Positions 1 to 8,741 of a stretch of DNA of 37,441 bases are shown here, in pieces (position 1 is the stretch's first letter; the number at the start of each line of letters is the position of its first letter). A program made the position numbers and the translations under genes. Location of the stretch: the IMG/VR virus record IMGVR_UViG_3300009135_000008, positions 1 through 37,441 of that record. One strand, given 5' to 3'. Under the pieces are notes generated by a model. The model was given only the letters and a program-made list of their open reading frames with translations. It did not search any database and had not been told where the DNA came from. This DNA comes from a virus.

Positions 1-182
1 GCAGCAAAACGGTTAGCCCCAGAAAGAGCCTCGTCCAATGTTGATCTAGGCGGCGCTTTTTGCTCCAGAGGCGTTTCTTCCTCTGGTGATTTATTATCAA
101 GAAAATCATTCATCGCCTTTTCGTCAAACACCGTTTCTTTTCCGTCAAGAAACGCGGCGGCGGCTACAGGGTCAAAGCTCAT
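1..182 (-). CDS. Internal virion (ejection-type) protein, N-terminal fragment
   Basis: This is the first 60 codons of a gene that runs off the left edge. It begins MSFDPVAAAAFLDGKE and is acidic and alanine-rich with no recognised domain in the visible part. Its ATG overlaps the stop of the upstream gene (ATGA), which implies translational coupling in the late operon. It follows two other alanine/glutamine/arginine-rich proteins at the end of the tail module, where podoviruses usually encode large ejected internal virion proteins. That role is inferred from position only. Confidence 0.6.
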   Translation of the reverse strand, partial: MSFDPVAAAAFLDGKETVFDEKAMNDFLDNKSPEEETPLEQKAPPRSTLDEALSGANRFA

Positions 183-1366
183 TTCCCGCTACCGGGGAAG
201 CATTTAGAGTAATACACCTTCAATAATCTGGCTTTTTCATCTCTGTCTATGCCTGGGTAATCACGTATCTCCTTTGCGTATTGACAGCCTGGTTTCGGCG
301 GCACAACCTTAAAAGGATCAACCCCCTCTTCCGTTGCCAAATTCCGATATTGGGTTTTCATTTTGTTTACTCCAGGGCGAACGTGTGCGTCCCGGAAATT
401 TTCTAACACTTCCTGTATTGTTGCCTTCTCTCCCTCTGAACGGGAACCTGTAATAAACCGACCAACGGAATTGATCGTTCTTTCCGCCACATTGCCGTAG
501 GATTTATCAAATTGCTGAAACATTGCCAAAGCTTTGATGTCGGTATTCTTCACCTGTGAAAGCACTTGCGCTAAAAACGTATCAGACAAACCATGATTGC
601 CAGAACTTATCTGGGCGAGGGCATCACTAATATTTGTGTCCATCGCAGCAAAATGCTCTATTCCTTCGTTCGCTTCGTCACGCAAACTTTTGGTAAATTT
701 CTGTTTCCGAGAAAATCGTCGCTCTTGCAAAGACTGTTTCTGTCCCTCACGAACGTCTGTCCCAGCTAACACGCCGACACGTTTTTTGGTTAGCCGTGTA
801 GCTTCCTTTTCAGTGATAAGCTCAGAAGCCTCCGCCTGATTACGTAAACGCTCAAACTCTGACGAACCAGTGGCTTTTTTAGTCAAAAATCCTTCCGCTG
901 ATTTTAATACGCCTGCAAAGTCCCCAGACTTACCTAATGTATCAAGGATGGCCTTTTGTTTTGGATCAGAAAATTGCTTCAATAAATTCTTATATCCCTC
1001 TCTGTCGTCTGCAAAGTCCCTAATCGTTTGGCTTGAGCCAGGGAAAACTCGTTCAACCGAAGGAAGAATTTTATCCAAATATTTAATTCTGCGCTCATCG
1101 TCTAATGTCTGGGCTGTCTTGATAACCTTGTCATGAATACCAAACATGGACTCCAACTTACTCAAATTCTGTTTTTCTCTATTTAGTTTTATCTGCGCGC
1201 GTTCAGCCGGTTTATTTGCTGAAAGACCTAAAAACGTAGCATCTTCCGGGAATTGTTCAGGTTCTGCCCTCGGCAATTCTGGCGTGGGCGCGGTGAGATC
1301 AAGCCCTTCGGACTGTTGGCCGAACAGTCTTGAAATTTCATCGCTTTGTTCTGTTGTCGCTACCAT
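179..1366 (-). CDS. Putative internal virion / DNA-ejection protein
   Basis: A 395-residue, charged, mostly helical soluble protein with no signal peptide or membrane segment. A GGAG Shine-Dalgarno sits 5 bases before the ATG. Long Lys/Glu/Arg-rich stretches (about residues 60-240) suggest coiled coil. Two cysteines lie in the C-terminal 50 residues (PGCQYAKE and YYSKCFPG). It lies between two similar late genes downstream of the nozzle and short tail genes, as ejection proteins do in P22- and T7-like phages. I do not recognise the family, so the function is positional inference. Confidence 0.6.
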   Translation of the reverse strand: MVATTEQSDEISRLFGQQSEGLDLTAPTPELPRAEPEQFPEDATFLGLSANKPAERAQIKLNREKQNLSKLESMFGIHDKVIKTAQTLDDERRIKYLDKILPSVERVFPGSSQTIRDFADDREGYKNLLKQFSDPKQKAILDTLGKSGDFAGVLKSAEGFLTKKATGSSEFERLRNQAEASELITEKEATRLTKKRVGVLAGTDVREGQKQSLQERRFSRKQKFTKSLRDEANEGIEHFAAMDTNISDALAQISSGNHGLSDTFLAQVLSQVKNTDIKALAMFQQFDKSYGNVAERTINSVGRFITGSRSEGEKATIQEVLENFRDAHVRPGVNKMKTQYRNLATEEGVDPFKVVPPKPGCQYAKEIRDYPGIDRDEKARLLKVYYSKCFPGSGK

Positions 1367-1385
1367 AATAACTCCGCTAAACTGT

Positions 1386-2120
1386 TCATACTGCTACGTT
1401 GCCTTCCCCGCCAACCTTAAACCTTGTTTCGTCTATCTTTTCCTGCGTGCTAACACCAGGCTGCCCCAATCGTTCAGACAAGAAAAGCTTTTGCTGTGCA
1501 AGGGGGTCGCCTAGTCCTGCAAGGCCCAAACCAAGCTGGCCAGCAGTGCCGGATAAACCCAGCCGGAATCGACGGGAGTTCTCCCGCAGCATCTCCTGAA
1601 ACCGTTGTCTTTCCAGAGGGAAATCAAGCCGCTGTTGTGCGCCCCGACCCCGAACATCCCGGCCCAGTTGTGCTTTTTGGCGTATCCCTTCGCCCACCAA
1701 TTCACCGCCTCGATCAAGAATAGGTGTATCGGCAAATCGCAAACCACGGGAAGGGGCCGCTCTCTGTTTGAGCAAATCTAACCCTTGCGAGGTAAAGCGA
1801 TCAATATCGCTCTCCCCAAAGGCCAGAGACTGCTCCTCAATCTGTTTAATAAGGGCTTCTTCCTCGGGCCTTATCTGCCCCGCCGCGCCTGCCTGGGCCT
1901 CTGAGGCCGCCAGCGCCTCGGGGGAAAACAAATCCCTTGCTTGTCCACTTAAAAAATCCTGAAATCCCGTCTGGCTTTGAATATTGCCAAACTGAAGTTG
2001 AGCCAGATCAATACCCAGGCCTCTTAATAACTCTTCCGCCCCACCGGCCCCCGGTAAGGTGGTGGTCTCTTGTTTGCCTTTTTCGGTGGTGGTGTCTTCG
2101 GCTTCGCCTGCAACTGACAT
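1386..2120 (-). CDS. Putative internal virion protein, Gln/Gly/Arg-rich
   Basis: A 244-residue protein with a disordered acidic N-terminus (residues 1-30, Thr/Glu/Gly-rich), an alanine/glutamate helical centre, and an Arg/Gln-rich C-terminal half ending in Gly/Leu repeats (about 190-210). A GAGGATTTGAC ribosome site precedes the ATG. It follows the acetyltransferase-like gene by one base and precedes the 395-residue ejection candidate. Proteins of this composition at this place are common in podovirus genomes of this layout and are probably packaged in the capsid. That is inference; no catalytic motif is visible. Confidence 0.55.
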   Translation of the reverse strand: MSVAGEAEDTTTEKGKQETTTLPGAGGAEELLRGLGIDLAQLQFGNIQSQTGFQDFLSGQARDLFSPEALAASEAQAGAAGQIRPEEEALIKQIEEQSLAFGESDIDRFTSQGLDLLKQRAAPSRGLRFADTPILDRGGELVGEGIRQKAQLGRDVRGRGAQQRLDFPLERQRFQEMLRENSRRFRLGLSGTAGQLGLGLAGLGDPLAQQKLFLSERLGQPGVSTQEKIDETRFKVGGEGNVAV

Positions 2121-2121
2121 G

Positions 2122-2568
2122 TCAAATCCTCGCTATCATAATGTTACCTTGGCCAATCGTCCAAGCGCCTCTTTTTTTAAGCAGTTTTTTAAAGTGTTTG
2201 TTTTCAAATAAAACCATCATGCTGGCGTATTGCGATCCTGTCATTTTAAAAACGGCGGTAGCCGCAACAATTAATCGCCATGCGACTTGCGCGCGACGCA
2301 TACTATTAAGTTCAAGGTCGGTCGCCAACATCTCTCCCCGACTAATCGGTTTAGCAGGAAGAACTTGCAAACAACCCACTATCTTTTCATTATCTTTAGC
2401 CACCAACCAATAGGGATTAACTTCTGTCCAATCAACCTCTATATTAAAGCCATTGCTTTTAACCAGGTCGCCAATCAGTTGACCCTCATCATCCGTAGCA
2501 AAGGTCACTTTAGGTGCAAACCGACTTTTTCTTATATTCTTTGTGGTTATTTCTGCGGCATATTCCAT
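2122..2568 (-). CDS. GNAT-like N-acetyltransferase
   Basis: A 148-residue protein whose order of elements suggests the GNAT fold: an N-terminal strand-helix region (KVTFATDDEGQLIGDLV), a central strand pair (PYWLVAKDNEKIVGCLQVLPAKP, about 52-75), a helix near the expected acetyl-CoA site, and the late motif ALMMVLFENKHFKKLLKKRG-like region (about 117-135). The classical Q/RxxGxG/A loop is not clear, so catalysis is uncertain. GNAT-like genes between tail and ejection genes are frequent in environmental podophages, where they may modify virion or host proteins. The gene is divergent from the plus-strand lipoprotein gene. Confidence 0.5.
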   Translation of the reverse strand: MEYAAEITTKNIRKSRFAPKVTFATDDEGQLIGDLVKSNGFNIEVDWTEVNPYWLVAKDNEKIVGCLQVLPAKPISRGEMLATDLELNSMRRAQVAWRLIVAATAVFKMTGSQYASMMVLFENKHFKKLLKKRGAWTIGQGNIMIARI

Positions 2569-2595
2569 TGATTTTTAGCCTTTGTTGCGTTATCT
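2568..2595 (+). promoter_or_regulatory. Possible sigma70 promoter for the cargo cassette
   Basis: TTGATT (2568-2573) and TTATCT (2590-2595) are separated by 16 bases, 18 bases upstream of the lipoprotein ATG. The match is moderate. A separate promoter is expected because the cassette is transcribed against the surrounding late operon. Confidence 0.3.
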
Positions 2596-2613
2596 TGGTT
2601 TTGGGAGGAAATC

Positions 2614-2772
2614 ATGAAAATCATATTATTAGTTATTCTGCTTACGGGCTGTACTACATCACAAGAGCGCGGAATGAAAATGGAGGCGCGTTATGGCCCT
2701 GCGTGCACTGTCATTGGGTTTGAAAAGGGCACAGAAGGTTATGGAAACATGTATTCTCGGGATGCAGCGTAA
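2614..2772 (+). CDS. Small lipoprotein (cargo gene)
   Basis: A 52-residue protein starting MKIILLVILLTGCTTS. It has a short basic N-terminus, a hydrophobic h-region and a lipobox LTGC, so signal peptidase II cleavage before Cys13 is predicted. The mature part has a YGPACTVIGFEKGTEGYGN segment of a type I have seen in other small phage lipoproteins of unknown role. A strong GGGAGGAAATC ribosome site precedes the ATG. It lies on the strand opposite the late operon, 40 bases before the PagL-like gene, so the pair looks like a moron. An outer spanin is possible but no partner inner spanin is visible. Confidence 0.7.
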   Translation: MKIILLVILLTGCTTSQERGMKMEARYGPACTVIGFEKGTEGYGNMYSRDAA

Positions 2773-2811
2773 CGTCATATTGGACTCATATAAGCGTTAG
2801 TTTTTTTCACA

Positions 2812-3276
2812 ATGAAAATAAAATTTATAAAATATTTACTTTTCCTGCTTCCCTTTGATGCGTATGGGGCTGAGTTGTTTCTTGAAAACGGCCAGTCAAC
2901 CAACACCACGACGGGCGCGAAAAATATGGTTATTTACAATTATTCTGCCGCCCTGGTTAGATACAAAAAAATACAGACTATCACCGGAGGGTGGAATAAC
3001 GGACGCAATGGCGGGGCTAATTTTTACGGCCTGGGTATCCAAGGTAAAACGCAGAAAAAATACTTTATTGATTATAGTTTAAACATCATAAAATTATATA
3101 ACAATAACACAGCCCATCTTGACGGCGATATTCAAATGCTGCTCACGCTGGGAATTGGCGCAAGCTTTGATAACCTGATTATTTATTATAAAAAAATACA
3201 TATATCCAATGGCGGAACGAAAGGTGATAATTACGGCATTGACTTCAAAGTAATGGGGTTAGGGCTTGTTTTTTAG
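2812..3276 (+). CDS. PagL-like lipid A 3-O-deacylase (outer-membrane beta-barrel)
   Basis: A 154-residue protein with a signal peptide (MKIKFIKYLLFLLPFDAYG, cleavage near residue 19-20) and alternating amphipathic strands ending in a terminal Phe, as expected for an outer-membrane barrel. Near the C-terminus IHISNGG aligns with the HxSNxG active-site motif of PagL: His130 and Ser132 match the catalytic His and Ser, and Asp144 falls where PagL has its Glu. PagL removes the 3-O acyl chain from lipid A. There is no clear Shine-Dalgarno. It is transcribed opposite to the late genes after the lipoprotein gene, suggesting lysogenic conversion cargo that changes the host surface. The family is fairly sure; activity is inferred. 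Confidence 0.7.
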   Translation: MKIKFIKYLLFLLPFDAYGAELFLENGQSTNTTTGAKNMVIYNYSAALVRYKKIQTITGGWNNGRNGGANFYGLGIQGKTQKKYFIDYSLNIIKLYNNNTAHLDGDIQMLLTLGIGASFDNLIIYYKKIHISNGGTKGDNYGIDFKVMGLGLVF

Positions 3277-3288
3277 CGCGCCAATACG

Positions 3289-3798
3289 TTAAATACCCCA
3301 TCCTATTAGAAATATTAAGACGGCAGCGCCAGTTCCGATAGACTGATTTCTGTACAGATCGAATCTCCCTAAACTGTCTACAGGAACCTTGGCGGTTGAA
3401 AGGTCAAATGCTGCCGCGTAAGTGGAACCGTCCGCCCTCATGGAAGCTTTACTAATTACCCTACTTTCAGCTATAGCCCCTGATGTCCCCGTTTTTCTTC
3501 CGTAAATAAGCTGGGTAGTGGTAGAGCTTGATGAATGTTCAGACAAATTAGAGATCTTTAATTCAACCCATTTAGCCCCATTAGGAACAACATCTAACGC
3601 TGTCCAAATATTTGTTGCCCCACTTCCTGTGGGGCCGACACTCTCCCATGCTGTGCTAATAACTGCGTCTACGTCAAATGCGGTAGAATCTGCTCCATCA
3701 TCCGCTTCAAGATATTCAGTGACACCTTTTACATAACCTGTCACATCTGGGCCTGCGCCAATAGGGTTAAGCGACTTTGAAAAAGTTCTACCTGTCAT
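3289..3798 (-). CDS. Tail-associated structural protein
   Basis: A 169-residue Ser/Thr/Gly-rich protein rich in predicted beta strands, with no signal peptide or enzyme motif. Its start overlaps the stop of the upstream gene by ATGA, and it ends 13 bases from the 3' end of the convergent PagL-like gene. It is the last of three short structural genes after the nozzle. A role as a tail or receptor-contact component is inferred from context. Confidence 0.55.
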   Translation of the reverse strand: MTGRTFSKSLNPIGAGPDVTGYVKGVTEYLEADDGADSTAFDVDAVISTAWESVGPTGSGATNIWTALDVVPNGAKWVELKISNLSEHSSSSTTTQLIYGRKTGTSGAIAESRVISKASMRADGSTYAAAFDLSTAKVPVDSLGRFDLYRNQSIGTGAAVLIFLIGWGI

Positions 3799-4148
3799 GC
3801 CGTATACCTATCCACGCCGCCCGTGATTAAAATAACATTGGTTGTTCCCGCAAAAGCGGTAACCACTTTTGCATTCTGAAGCCGAAGCCTTGGGATAATT
3901 AAAACCAAGCCATTTTCCGCTGGAATGATCTGCTCAATATTCCCATCTGCCGCCGTGGCCGTTCCCCATTCAATAGTTAACTTTTCGGCAGCAGCCGATG
4001 TGTTGTTGGCATAAAGAAAAATCTCGTCCATGTCCGATGTGCCCGTCACAGCGGTATGAATCGTTGTGCCTAATGTGCCGGTAGCAACAACCTTAACGGC
4101 CAAACCGTTCGTCGAGCCACTTAAAAGTTGCGGTGTAAAGGTACTCAT
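3795..4148 (-). CDS. Tail-associated structural protein, small beta-rich
   Basis: A 117-residue protein, almost entirely predicted beta (STFTPQLLSGSTNGLAVKVVATGT...), lacking Cys and Trp clusters. It overlaps both neighbours by 4 bases (ATGA type). The composition resembles small head- or tail-surface proteins with an immunoglobulin-like or jelly-roll fold. No specific family is recognised. Confidence 0.55.
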   Translation of the reverse strand: MSTFTPQLLSGSTNGLAVKVVATGTLGTTIHTAVTGTSDMDEIFLYANNTSAAAEKLTIEWGTATAADGNIEQIIPAENGLVLIIPRLRLQNAKVVTAFAGTTNVILITGGVDRYTA

Positions 4149-4615
4149 GCAAAAAACCTCGCTTTAATTGTTTCGTTTGCGCTGACGGTTGTGGAATAAA
4201 CCTCGCCTGTGGCAGAAAAAGTGATGCCGCCAGTGGTGGTTAAAAGAATATCCCCCGACCCTTTGGCAGTAATATCAATACCAATATTGGTATCCGTTCC
4301 CACCGCATTAATATCTATCGAATCCGTGGTAGCGGAACCGGTAAAATTAAAACCATTAACCGCCGTGGCCACCGTTTTAAATTGCACAATATCCGTGCCA
4401 CCTAACTTGAAGTCGATTTGATTGTTCGTGTCCGCCTGAAGAGACGTATCCGCATCGGCATCAAGAATTAACTCTTGTCCGTTTAAATCAAGGTTGCCGG
4501 TTAAGGGGGAAATTAAGGTAAAAGCGTTGGATAGGATGTTGTTGAATTCGGTGTTTAAGTCGCTTGCGGTTAAAACTTCGGCAGCGGCCCACACCTTAAC
4601 TCGTGAAAGTGCCAT
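4145..4615 (-). CDS. Tail-fibre-like protein with repeating beta elements
   Basis: A 156-residue protein. The N-terminal motif VKVWAAAEVLTASDLNTEFNNI is typical of short phage tail-fibre or appendage proteins that begin with a helix docking to the tail. It is followed by LTGNLDLNGQELILDADADTS and strand repeats rich in D/N/T/G, as in trimeric fibre shafts. It lies directly after the nozzle gene with its stop adjoining that gene's start region. Likely an adhesin or fibre-base component; the exact partner is unknown. Confidence 0.6.
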   Translation of the reverse strand: MALSRVKVWAAAEVLTASDLNTEFNNILSNAFTLISPLTGNLDLNGQELILDADADTSLQADTNNQIDFKLGGTDIVQFKTVATAVNGFNFTGSATTDSIDINAVGTDTNIGIDITAKGSGDILLTTTGGITFSATGEVYSTTVSANETIKARFFA

Positions 4616-6181
4616 TTAATTCTCCGTTGATTCTGCTCCGGGTGTGATCGTGACTGAAAAAGAATGAACCTCTAAATCTTCACTCACACCGTTGTTGGTT
4701 ATTTGATAAGATACGCTTCTCATCTCACCACCCTCCTCTAATTCCATATAGCGATCAATAAATCTAGCGCCACCCAATTGGGATGTGCCTAATGTGAATT
4801 CATTCGCGGTAGCAGGAGCCAACACGTCACCGCCGGACTGAGAAAAGGTTTGTAATTGTTGCGTTTGATCGTCTCGCTCCCAAAGAAAGGTTCCGTTATA
4901 TTCTCCCTTTGGCTTGATCCCCACACTGGCCCGCTCGATGGTTTTCATCATCATAGGGTTGCCGTAGGTTAAGTGAGGCGTGGTGACTTTATAATTAATA
5001 GACGTTGCGCCATCAAGAGACCGAGTCACGACATTGGAACGTCTTAAAAAACCGTCTGTGCCGCCCAGGAAGATTCGATCAAGATTGTTAGTGTCGGTAA
5101 ACAAAGCCATAGACTCCGCATTGTAGGCAGAGATATAAGACCACCGGATAGGATTAAAACGATAGTCCATTAACAGGATCGCATTGTTGGTGCTGTTCGT
5201 ATCAATAGAAATGGAAAACATCACCCAACCTTCCAGAGGATGGTTGGTTGCCCAGATATTTTTAAGTCGGTTATAGTTAAGGTGGTTTTTGATCCACGTT
5301 TGGATAGGCCGACTTAAAGCCGCCTCATCAAAATCACCATAAGCATCTGTAGCCCTCAAGCTATGAATTGTACCGAACTGACTCACAAAACCTAAGTCGT
5401 CTCCAAACTTAAAAATAGAGTTATGCCAAGCCGCCCCGAGTCCCGTAATGAAAGGGATACGCGCAAAGTCTGAGGTAGAGCTGCCCGTGATACGATGAAT
5501 ACTGCCTTTATACGGGCCTTTAAACACCCACAAATCATCCTTGTGCGAAGCAATGCCCGTAATTCTGTCGCCATCGTTTGGATCGATTTGAATCGTCCCA
5601 GAACCGGCTCCTATCCAGTCTTCTGGATCTTCAGAAACACTGTAATAAAGCGTCGAAGGGTTCGCATCCACACCCGCCGCAAACATCCTGTTTTTATGAG
5701 CGACAGAAAAAGCAAAGTTAGGCGGCGTTCCGCCCAAGTTTTGAGCCGTGGATTGATCCCAACTCTTAGGCACATCAGAATTAGACGAACTGGAAATAAT
5801 CAGAAAATCATCAAAGGTCGCGTAAGAGGGAATGGCATCACTCTCCAGGCCGGTGAAAATATTAGCAAAAACATTATCGTCGTTATCGGCTAAAATAACC
5901 GTACCCGCATGAATCACTTTCCGACGCGCGGGCGTGCCACCCACACCTTGTTTCCAATAATCATAACAACCGCGAATCGCCGCACCCGAAGCCACTGCAA
6001 CAGAGTTTAATTTCTCCGTACCGCCTATCTTATGTGGCCCACCGTCCAATTCAAAAAAAACATTTTCGGCATCCCAAAGAAACGGAATGTTTATCTTTCC
6101 TTCCTGATTGGGCGAAGCATCGGTAGTCGGGCCTAAGTCGCTGGCCCAGCCCCCACCAAAAAAATGCCGGATAACGGCCAC
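4616..6181 (-). CDS. Tail nozzle / hub protein, beta-propeller type
   Basis: A 521-residue protein. The N-terminal half carries blade-like repeats (YYSVSEDPEDW, GTIQIDPNDGDRITGIASHKDDLWVFK, GSIHRITG, GTIHSLRATDAYG) matching the propeller of podovirus nozzle proteins such as T7 gp12 or P22 gp10. Those proteins close the tail tube and carry the fibres. The start is GTG at 6181-6179, overlapping the TAG of the adaptor gene. The neighbours, adaptor upstream and short fibre-like genes downstream, fit. The last 130 residues are beta-rich and may contact the fibres. Confidence 0.7.
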   Translation of the reverse strand: MAVIRHFFGGGWASDLGPTTDASPNQEGKINIPFLWDAENVFFELDGGPHKIGGTEKLNSVAVASGAAIRGCYDYWKQGVGGTPARRKVIHAGTVILADNDDNVFANIFTGLESDAIPSYATFDDFLIISSSSNSDVPKSWDQSTAQNLGGTPPNFAFSVAHKNRMFAAGVDANPSTLYYSVSEDPEDWIGAGSGTIQIDPNDGDRITGIASHKDDLWVFKGPYKGSIHRITGSSTSDFARIPFITGLGAAWHNSIFKFGDDLGFVSQFGTIHSLRATDAYGDFDEAALSRPIQTWIKNHLNYNRLKNIWATNHPLEGWVMFSISIDTNSTNNAILLMDYRFNPIRWSYISAYNAESMALFTDTNNLDRIFLGGTDGFLRRSNVVTRSLDGATSINYKVTTPHLTYGNPMMMKTIERASVGIKPKGEYNGTFLWERDDQTQQLQTFSQSGGDVLAPATANEFTLGTSQLGGARFIDRYMELEEGGEMRSVSYQITNNGVSEDLEVHSFSVTITPGAESTEN

Positions 6182-7197
6182 TAGAAACCACCCTCATCAA
6201 AATGTCCTCTGTCGAAACGACCTCCTCTCCGAGAATAAGGACTTCTTGCCTTTCGTTTATAATGCGATACTCTTGGCTTTAAGATAGGTCTGCTTGAGCC
6301 AACTTCATTGTCATTAGCGACACGCTGCATTGCGTCAACATACTCACCCTTAACGGACTGCGCTCTTGGATCGTTTTTCTTATCCCGATACCAGTTATAA
6401 AGCGCGTGCAATACAATAACGTGTCGATACCGCAAAGGCACAATAGGCTCGTCCGCGTCCGCAGAGAAAGACGTTTGCCCCACACCCGCAGAACTCACCA
6501 CCAACAACGAAGTGATATAATCATAAGGCAGGCTATAAGCAATATCGGGGGGCTTATGAAGCCGTATCTTTCTAACCGCCGTAGTATTTCCACTAGGGGC
6601 TTTGTCAACAATAGTGCCAACAAACGGTTTTCCGGTAACCAGGTTCTTAGGGTATCTTCGGCGAAACTCTGTGCGGCCAATCAACTCAATGCTTATTGCG
6701 CTGGAAAAACGCCGCATATCCAACGGTCTTAAAAAATCAGACGCCAATGAATATTCATCTTCAAAATAAAGGTACGCACCACCCGAGACATCTGCTTGAA
6801 CAAACATGCTAGAAAGCGTGGCAGAGGTATCGCTGGCAATGGCTGAAATTTCATAAACTTCATTACCACCATTAATCTGGATCTTCCCGCCAACCTGAAA
6901 GTTATTAGCACCAAAAGTATTCGCCGTATCCCACAAAGTTCCAACACCGGTTAACGTTGTCCCACCTTGCGTAACAGAAAGCGTGCCCGTGTTATATTTT
7001 GGCTGAGTGATTAAAAAACCTTCACGCTCTGCCCACGGAAAACGATAATCAAAACCCAAATGCATGTCTTGCAATGCAATATTAATCGCACGCTTGGCTT
7101 GGTTCTCTGTCGCCGCAACGCCTGTGGTCACCCGTACCGAATTTTGCAGGCCAGTATATAAGTCTGAAAAATCCGTGTACTGGGTGGTCGCGCTCAC
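6181..7197 (-). CDS. Head-to-tail adaptor / gatekeeper protein
   Basis: A 338-residue protein. The N-terminus is helical (about 25-60, NQAKRAINIALQDMHLGFDYRFPWAEREGF). It is followed by a beta insertion with the TGTLSVTQGGTTLTGVGTLW pattern often seen in podovirus adaptor proteins, then a helical segment near RHVIVLHALYNWYRD (about 270), then an Arg/Gly/Tyr-rich basic tail (last 30 residues). It would bind under the portal dodecamer and connect to the nozzle. The order portal, capsid, adaptor, nozzle supports this. It overlaps the coiled-coil gene by 4 bases. Confidence 0.65.
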   Translation of the reverse strand: MSATTQYTDFSDLYTGLQNSVRVTTGVAATENQAKRAINIALQDMHLGFDYRFPWAEREGFLITQPKYNTGTLSVTQGGTTLTGVGTLWDTANTFGANNFQVGGKIQINGGNEVYEISAIASDTSATLSSMFVQADVSGGAYLYFEDEYSLASDFLRPLDMRRFSSAISIELIGRTEFRRRYPKNLVTGKPFVGTIVDKAPSGNTTAVRKIRLHKPPDIAYSLPYDYITSLLVVSSAGVGQTSFSADADEPIVPLRYRHVIVLHALYNWYRDKKNDPRAQSVKGEYVDAMQRVANDNEVGSSRPILKPRVSHYKRKARSPYSRRGGRFDRGHFDEGGF

Positions 7198-7718
7198 TGA
7201 AGCCTCTCAATAGAATCGCTTAATATTTGCCGTTTCTCTTCCACTTCTTCCTGAAGTTTATTTAGCTTGGTCTCTCTTTGGTTAAGCGCCACCTCAAAGG
7301 CGTCCATTACTATCTTGGCCTTTTTAAGCTGTTCTTCACGTTCTGCCAAATTTGTTTTTGTTTCATTGGAAGATTTCACAAAAAACTTTACTTTTTCATC
7401 GTACTTACTTTCCTTTTTCTCAAATTCTGCCTTGAGGTCAGTCATAGCCTTATAAGCATCTTTAAGAGTTTTATCCGCTTCCACTTTGGCTGCTTCCAGC
7501 TCGCTATCGGCGCGCTTGCGATCTTCCAGCGCGCCAGAATGCAGCGATGAAATATTTCTTCCAAGCGCCAGTTTTTCAATCGCCTCATTTGCTTTTAGTC
7601 GCGCAAATTCCAGCTCACCCAAAGCTTTTGTGTACCGCTCTTTATTGTTAATAAGATTTAACAATAAATGCAGATCTCCTGTACCAGGCAATGCTTGATG
7701 ATGTACTTTTGTAGCCAT
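7194..7718 (-). CDS. Coiled-coil virion-associated protein
   Basis: A 174-residue protein with continuous heptad-like Leu/Ala/Lys/Glu periodicity from about residue 25 to the end (KALGELEFARLKANEAIEKLAL and EEQLKKAKIVMDAFEVALNQ). This suggests a long parallel coiled coil, with no Cys or membrane segment. It lies between a lectin-like virion gene and the adaptor, overlapping both by one to four bases. It could be a structural spacer or chaperone. The family is not recognised. Confidence 0.55.
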   Translation of the reverse strand: MATKVHHQALPGTGDLHLLLNLINNKERYTKALGELEFARLKANEAIEKLALGRNISSLHSGALEDRKRADSELEAAKVEADKTLKDAYKAMTDLKAEFEKKESKYDEKVKFFVKSSNETKTNLAEREEQLKKAKIVMDAFEVALNQRETKLNKLQEEVEEKRQILSDSIERLQ

Positions 7719-8740
7719 TACGCACTCCTTACCGCAGCGGGCGATCCAAAGCCAGCGACATTCTTTAACTTAACCAGCGCCCTGGGGTTTGTACCGGAAA
7801 GCTGAACATAGGCACCACGAACCAGATCGACAGGCATCCCAGCAGGATCAACCACTTCATTATTAGCCGTGTTCTTAAGTTCCACCACCGTGTTAGTAGC
7901 ATCAGTAGTATTGGCCGTGTTGGTATCAAAAACCGATGCCACACAATCTACGCCCGCGCCTGACATTAAAGTGATGTTGTCCACCACGCCACGGCCCACA
8001 AAAGCATGGCCCGATTTCGTCATCAGGATAGTGTCGTCATAACGACGAGTGATAGGGTAGACGCGCAAATCATCATGAACGAATTGATCGAACAAGATAG
8101 TGCCCGTCGTCGTGGCGAGATGATCTTGAATGCCTAATCGGCCATCAGTGATAGCGGCTTGATCTAACGAGCCAACCTGTGCGGCCGCGACCGTAGCAGA
8201 AGAAGGTTCCCCTTCTTTTGTTAGATAGAAATCAATCGTCCCATCATTACTGGCTCCGTCATCAAGCGTCACATCAAGCTCAACGGCATACCACGCCCCT
8301 CGCTCAATAGATTGAACAGTGAAGCTGGTCGGAGCCGTTTCACCAATACCAAAATTAATCACACCGGTTGCTGCAACAATCCGCATACCGAAAGTGAACT
8401 CCGCTGTCGCGGTGGCAACACCCTCAAACAGATTAATTGTGTCGTCTGCCGTCGCGGTGAAATTGGGTGAGATCCAAACGTAAAAACGGAAAAAGTTATT
8501 CGCCGCCAAAGCAATATTGATATCACCCTCAACCAGAAAGGCATCCGCCGTTCCACCAGACAAAGTCGCCCTTAAAGCATAACCGCCCTTAAACGGCGCA
8601 GCCGTTGGCCAAGGTAACCCAACCAACGTTTTATAATGAGCAAAGTCCAACTGTCCGGCAGTGTCCGTTTCAGAATCCCAGCCACTGGCGGCAACGTTAG
8701 CCTCTTCAAAATCATCTTCAAAAATAAAAGGAAAAGCCAT
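7718..8740 (-). CDS. Virion protein with concanavalin/LamG-like jelly roll
   Basis: About 340 residues from the ATG at 8740-8738, chosen because AGGAGG lies 8-13 bases upstream. FIFEDDFEEANVAASGWDSE followed by strand-rich sequence with FRFYVWISPNF, ERGAWYAVELDVTLDDG and GTILFDQFVHDDL matches the jelly-roll pattern of LamG/concanavalin-like domains (about residues 5-220). A second beta domain follows. It is probably a capsid- or tail-surface protein that may bind glycans. It lies in the late operon between two coiled-coil genes. Confidence 0.6.
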   Translation of the reverse strand: MAFPFIFEDDFEEANVAASGWDSETDTAGQLDFAHYKTLVGLPWPTAAPFKGGYALRATLSGGTADAFLVEGDINIALAANNFFRFYVWISPNFTATADDTINLFEGVATATAEFTFGMRIVAATGVINFGIGETAPTSFTVQSIERGAWYAVELDVTLDDGASNDGTIDFYLTKEGEPSSATVAAAQVGSLDQAAITDGRLGIQDHLATTTGTILFDQFVHDDLRVYPITRRYDDTILMTKSGHAFVGRGVVDNITLMSGAGVDCVASVFDTNTANTTDATNTVVELKNTANNEVVDPAGMPVDLVRGAYVQLSGTNPRALVKLKNVAGFGSPAAVRSA

Positions 8741-8741
8741 G

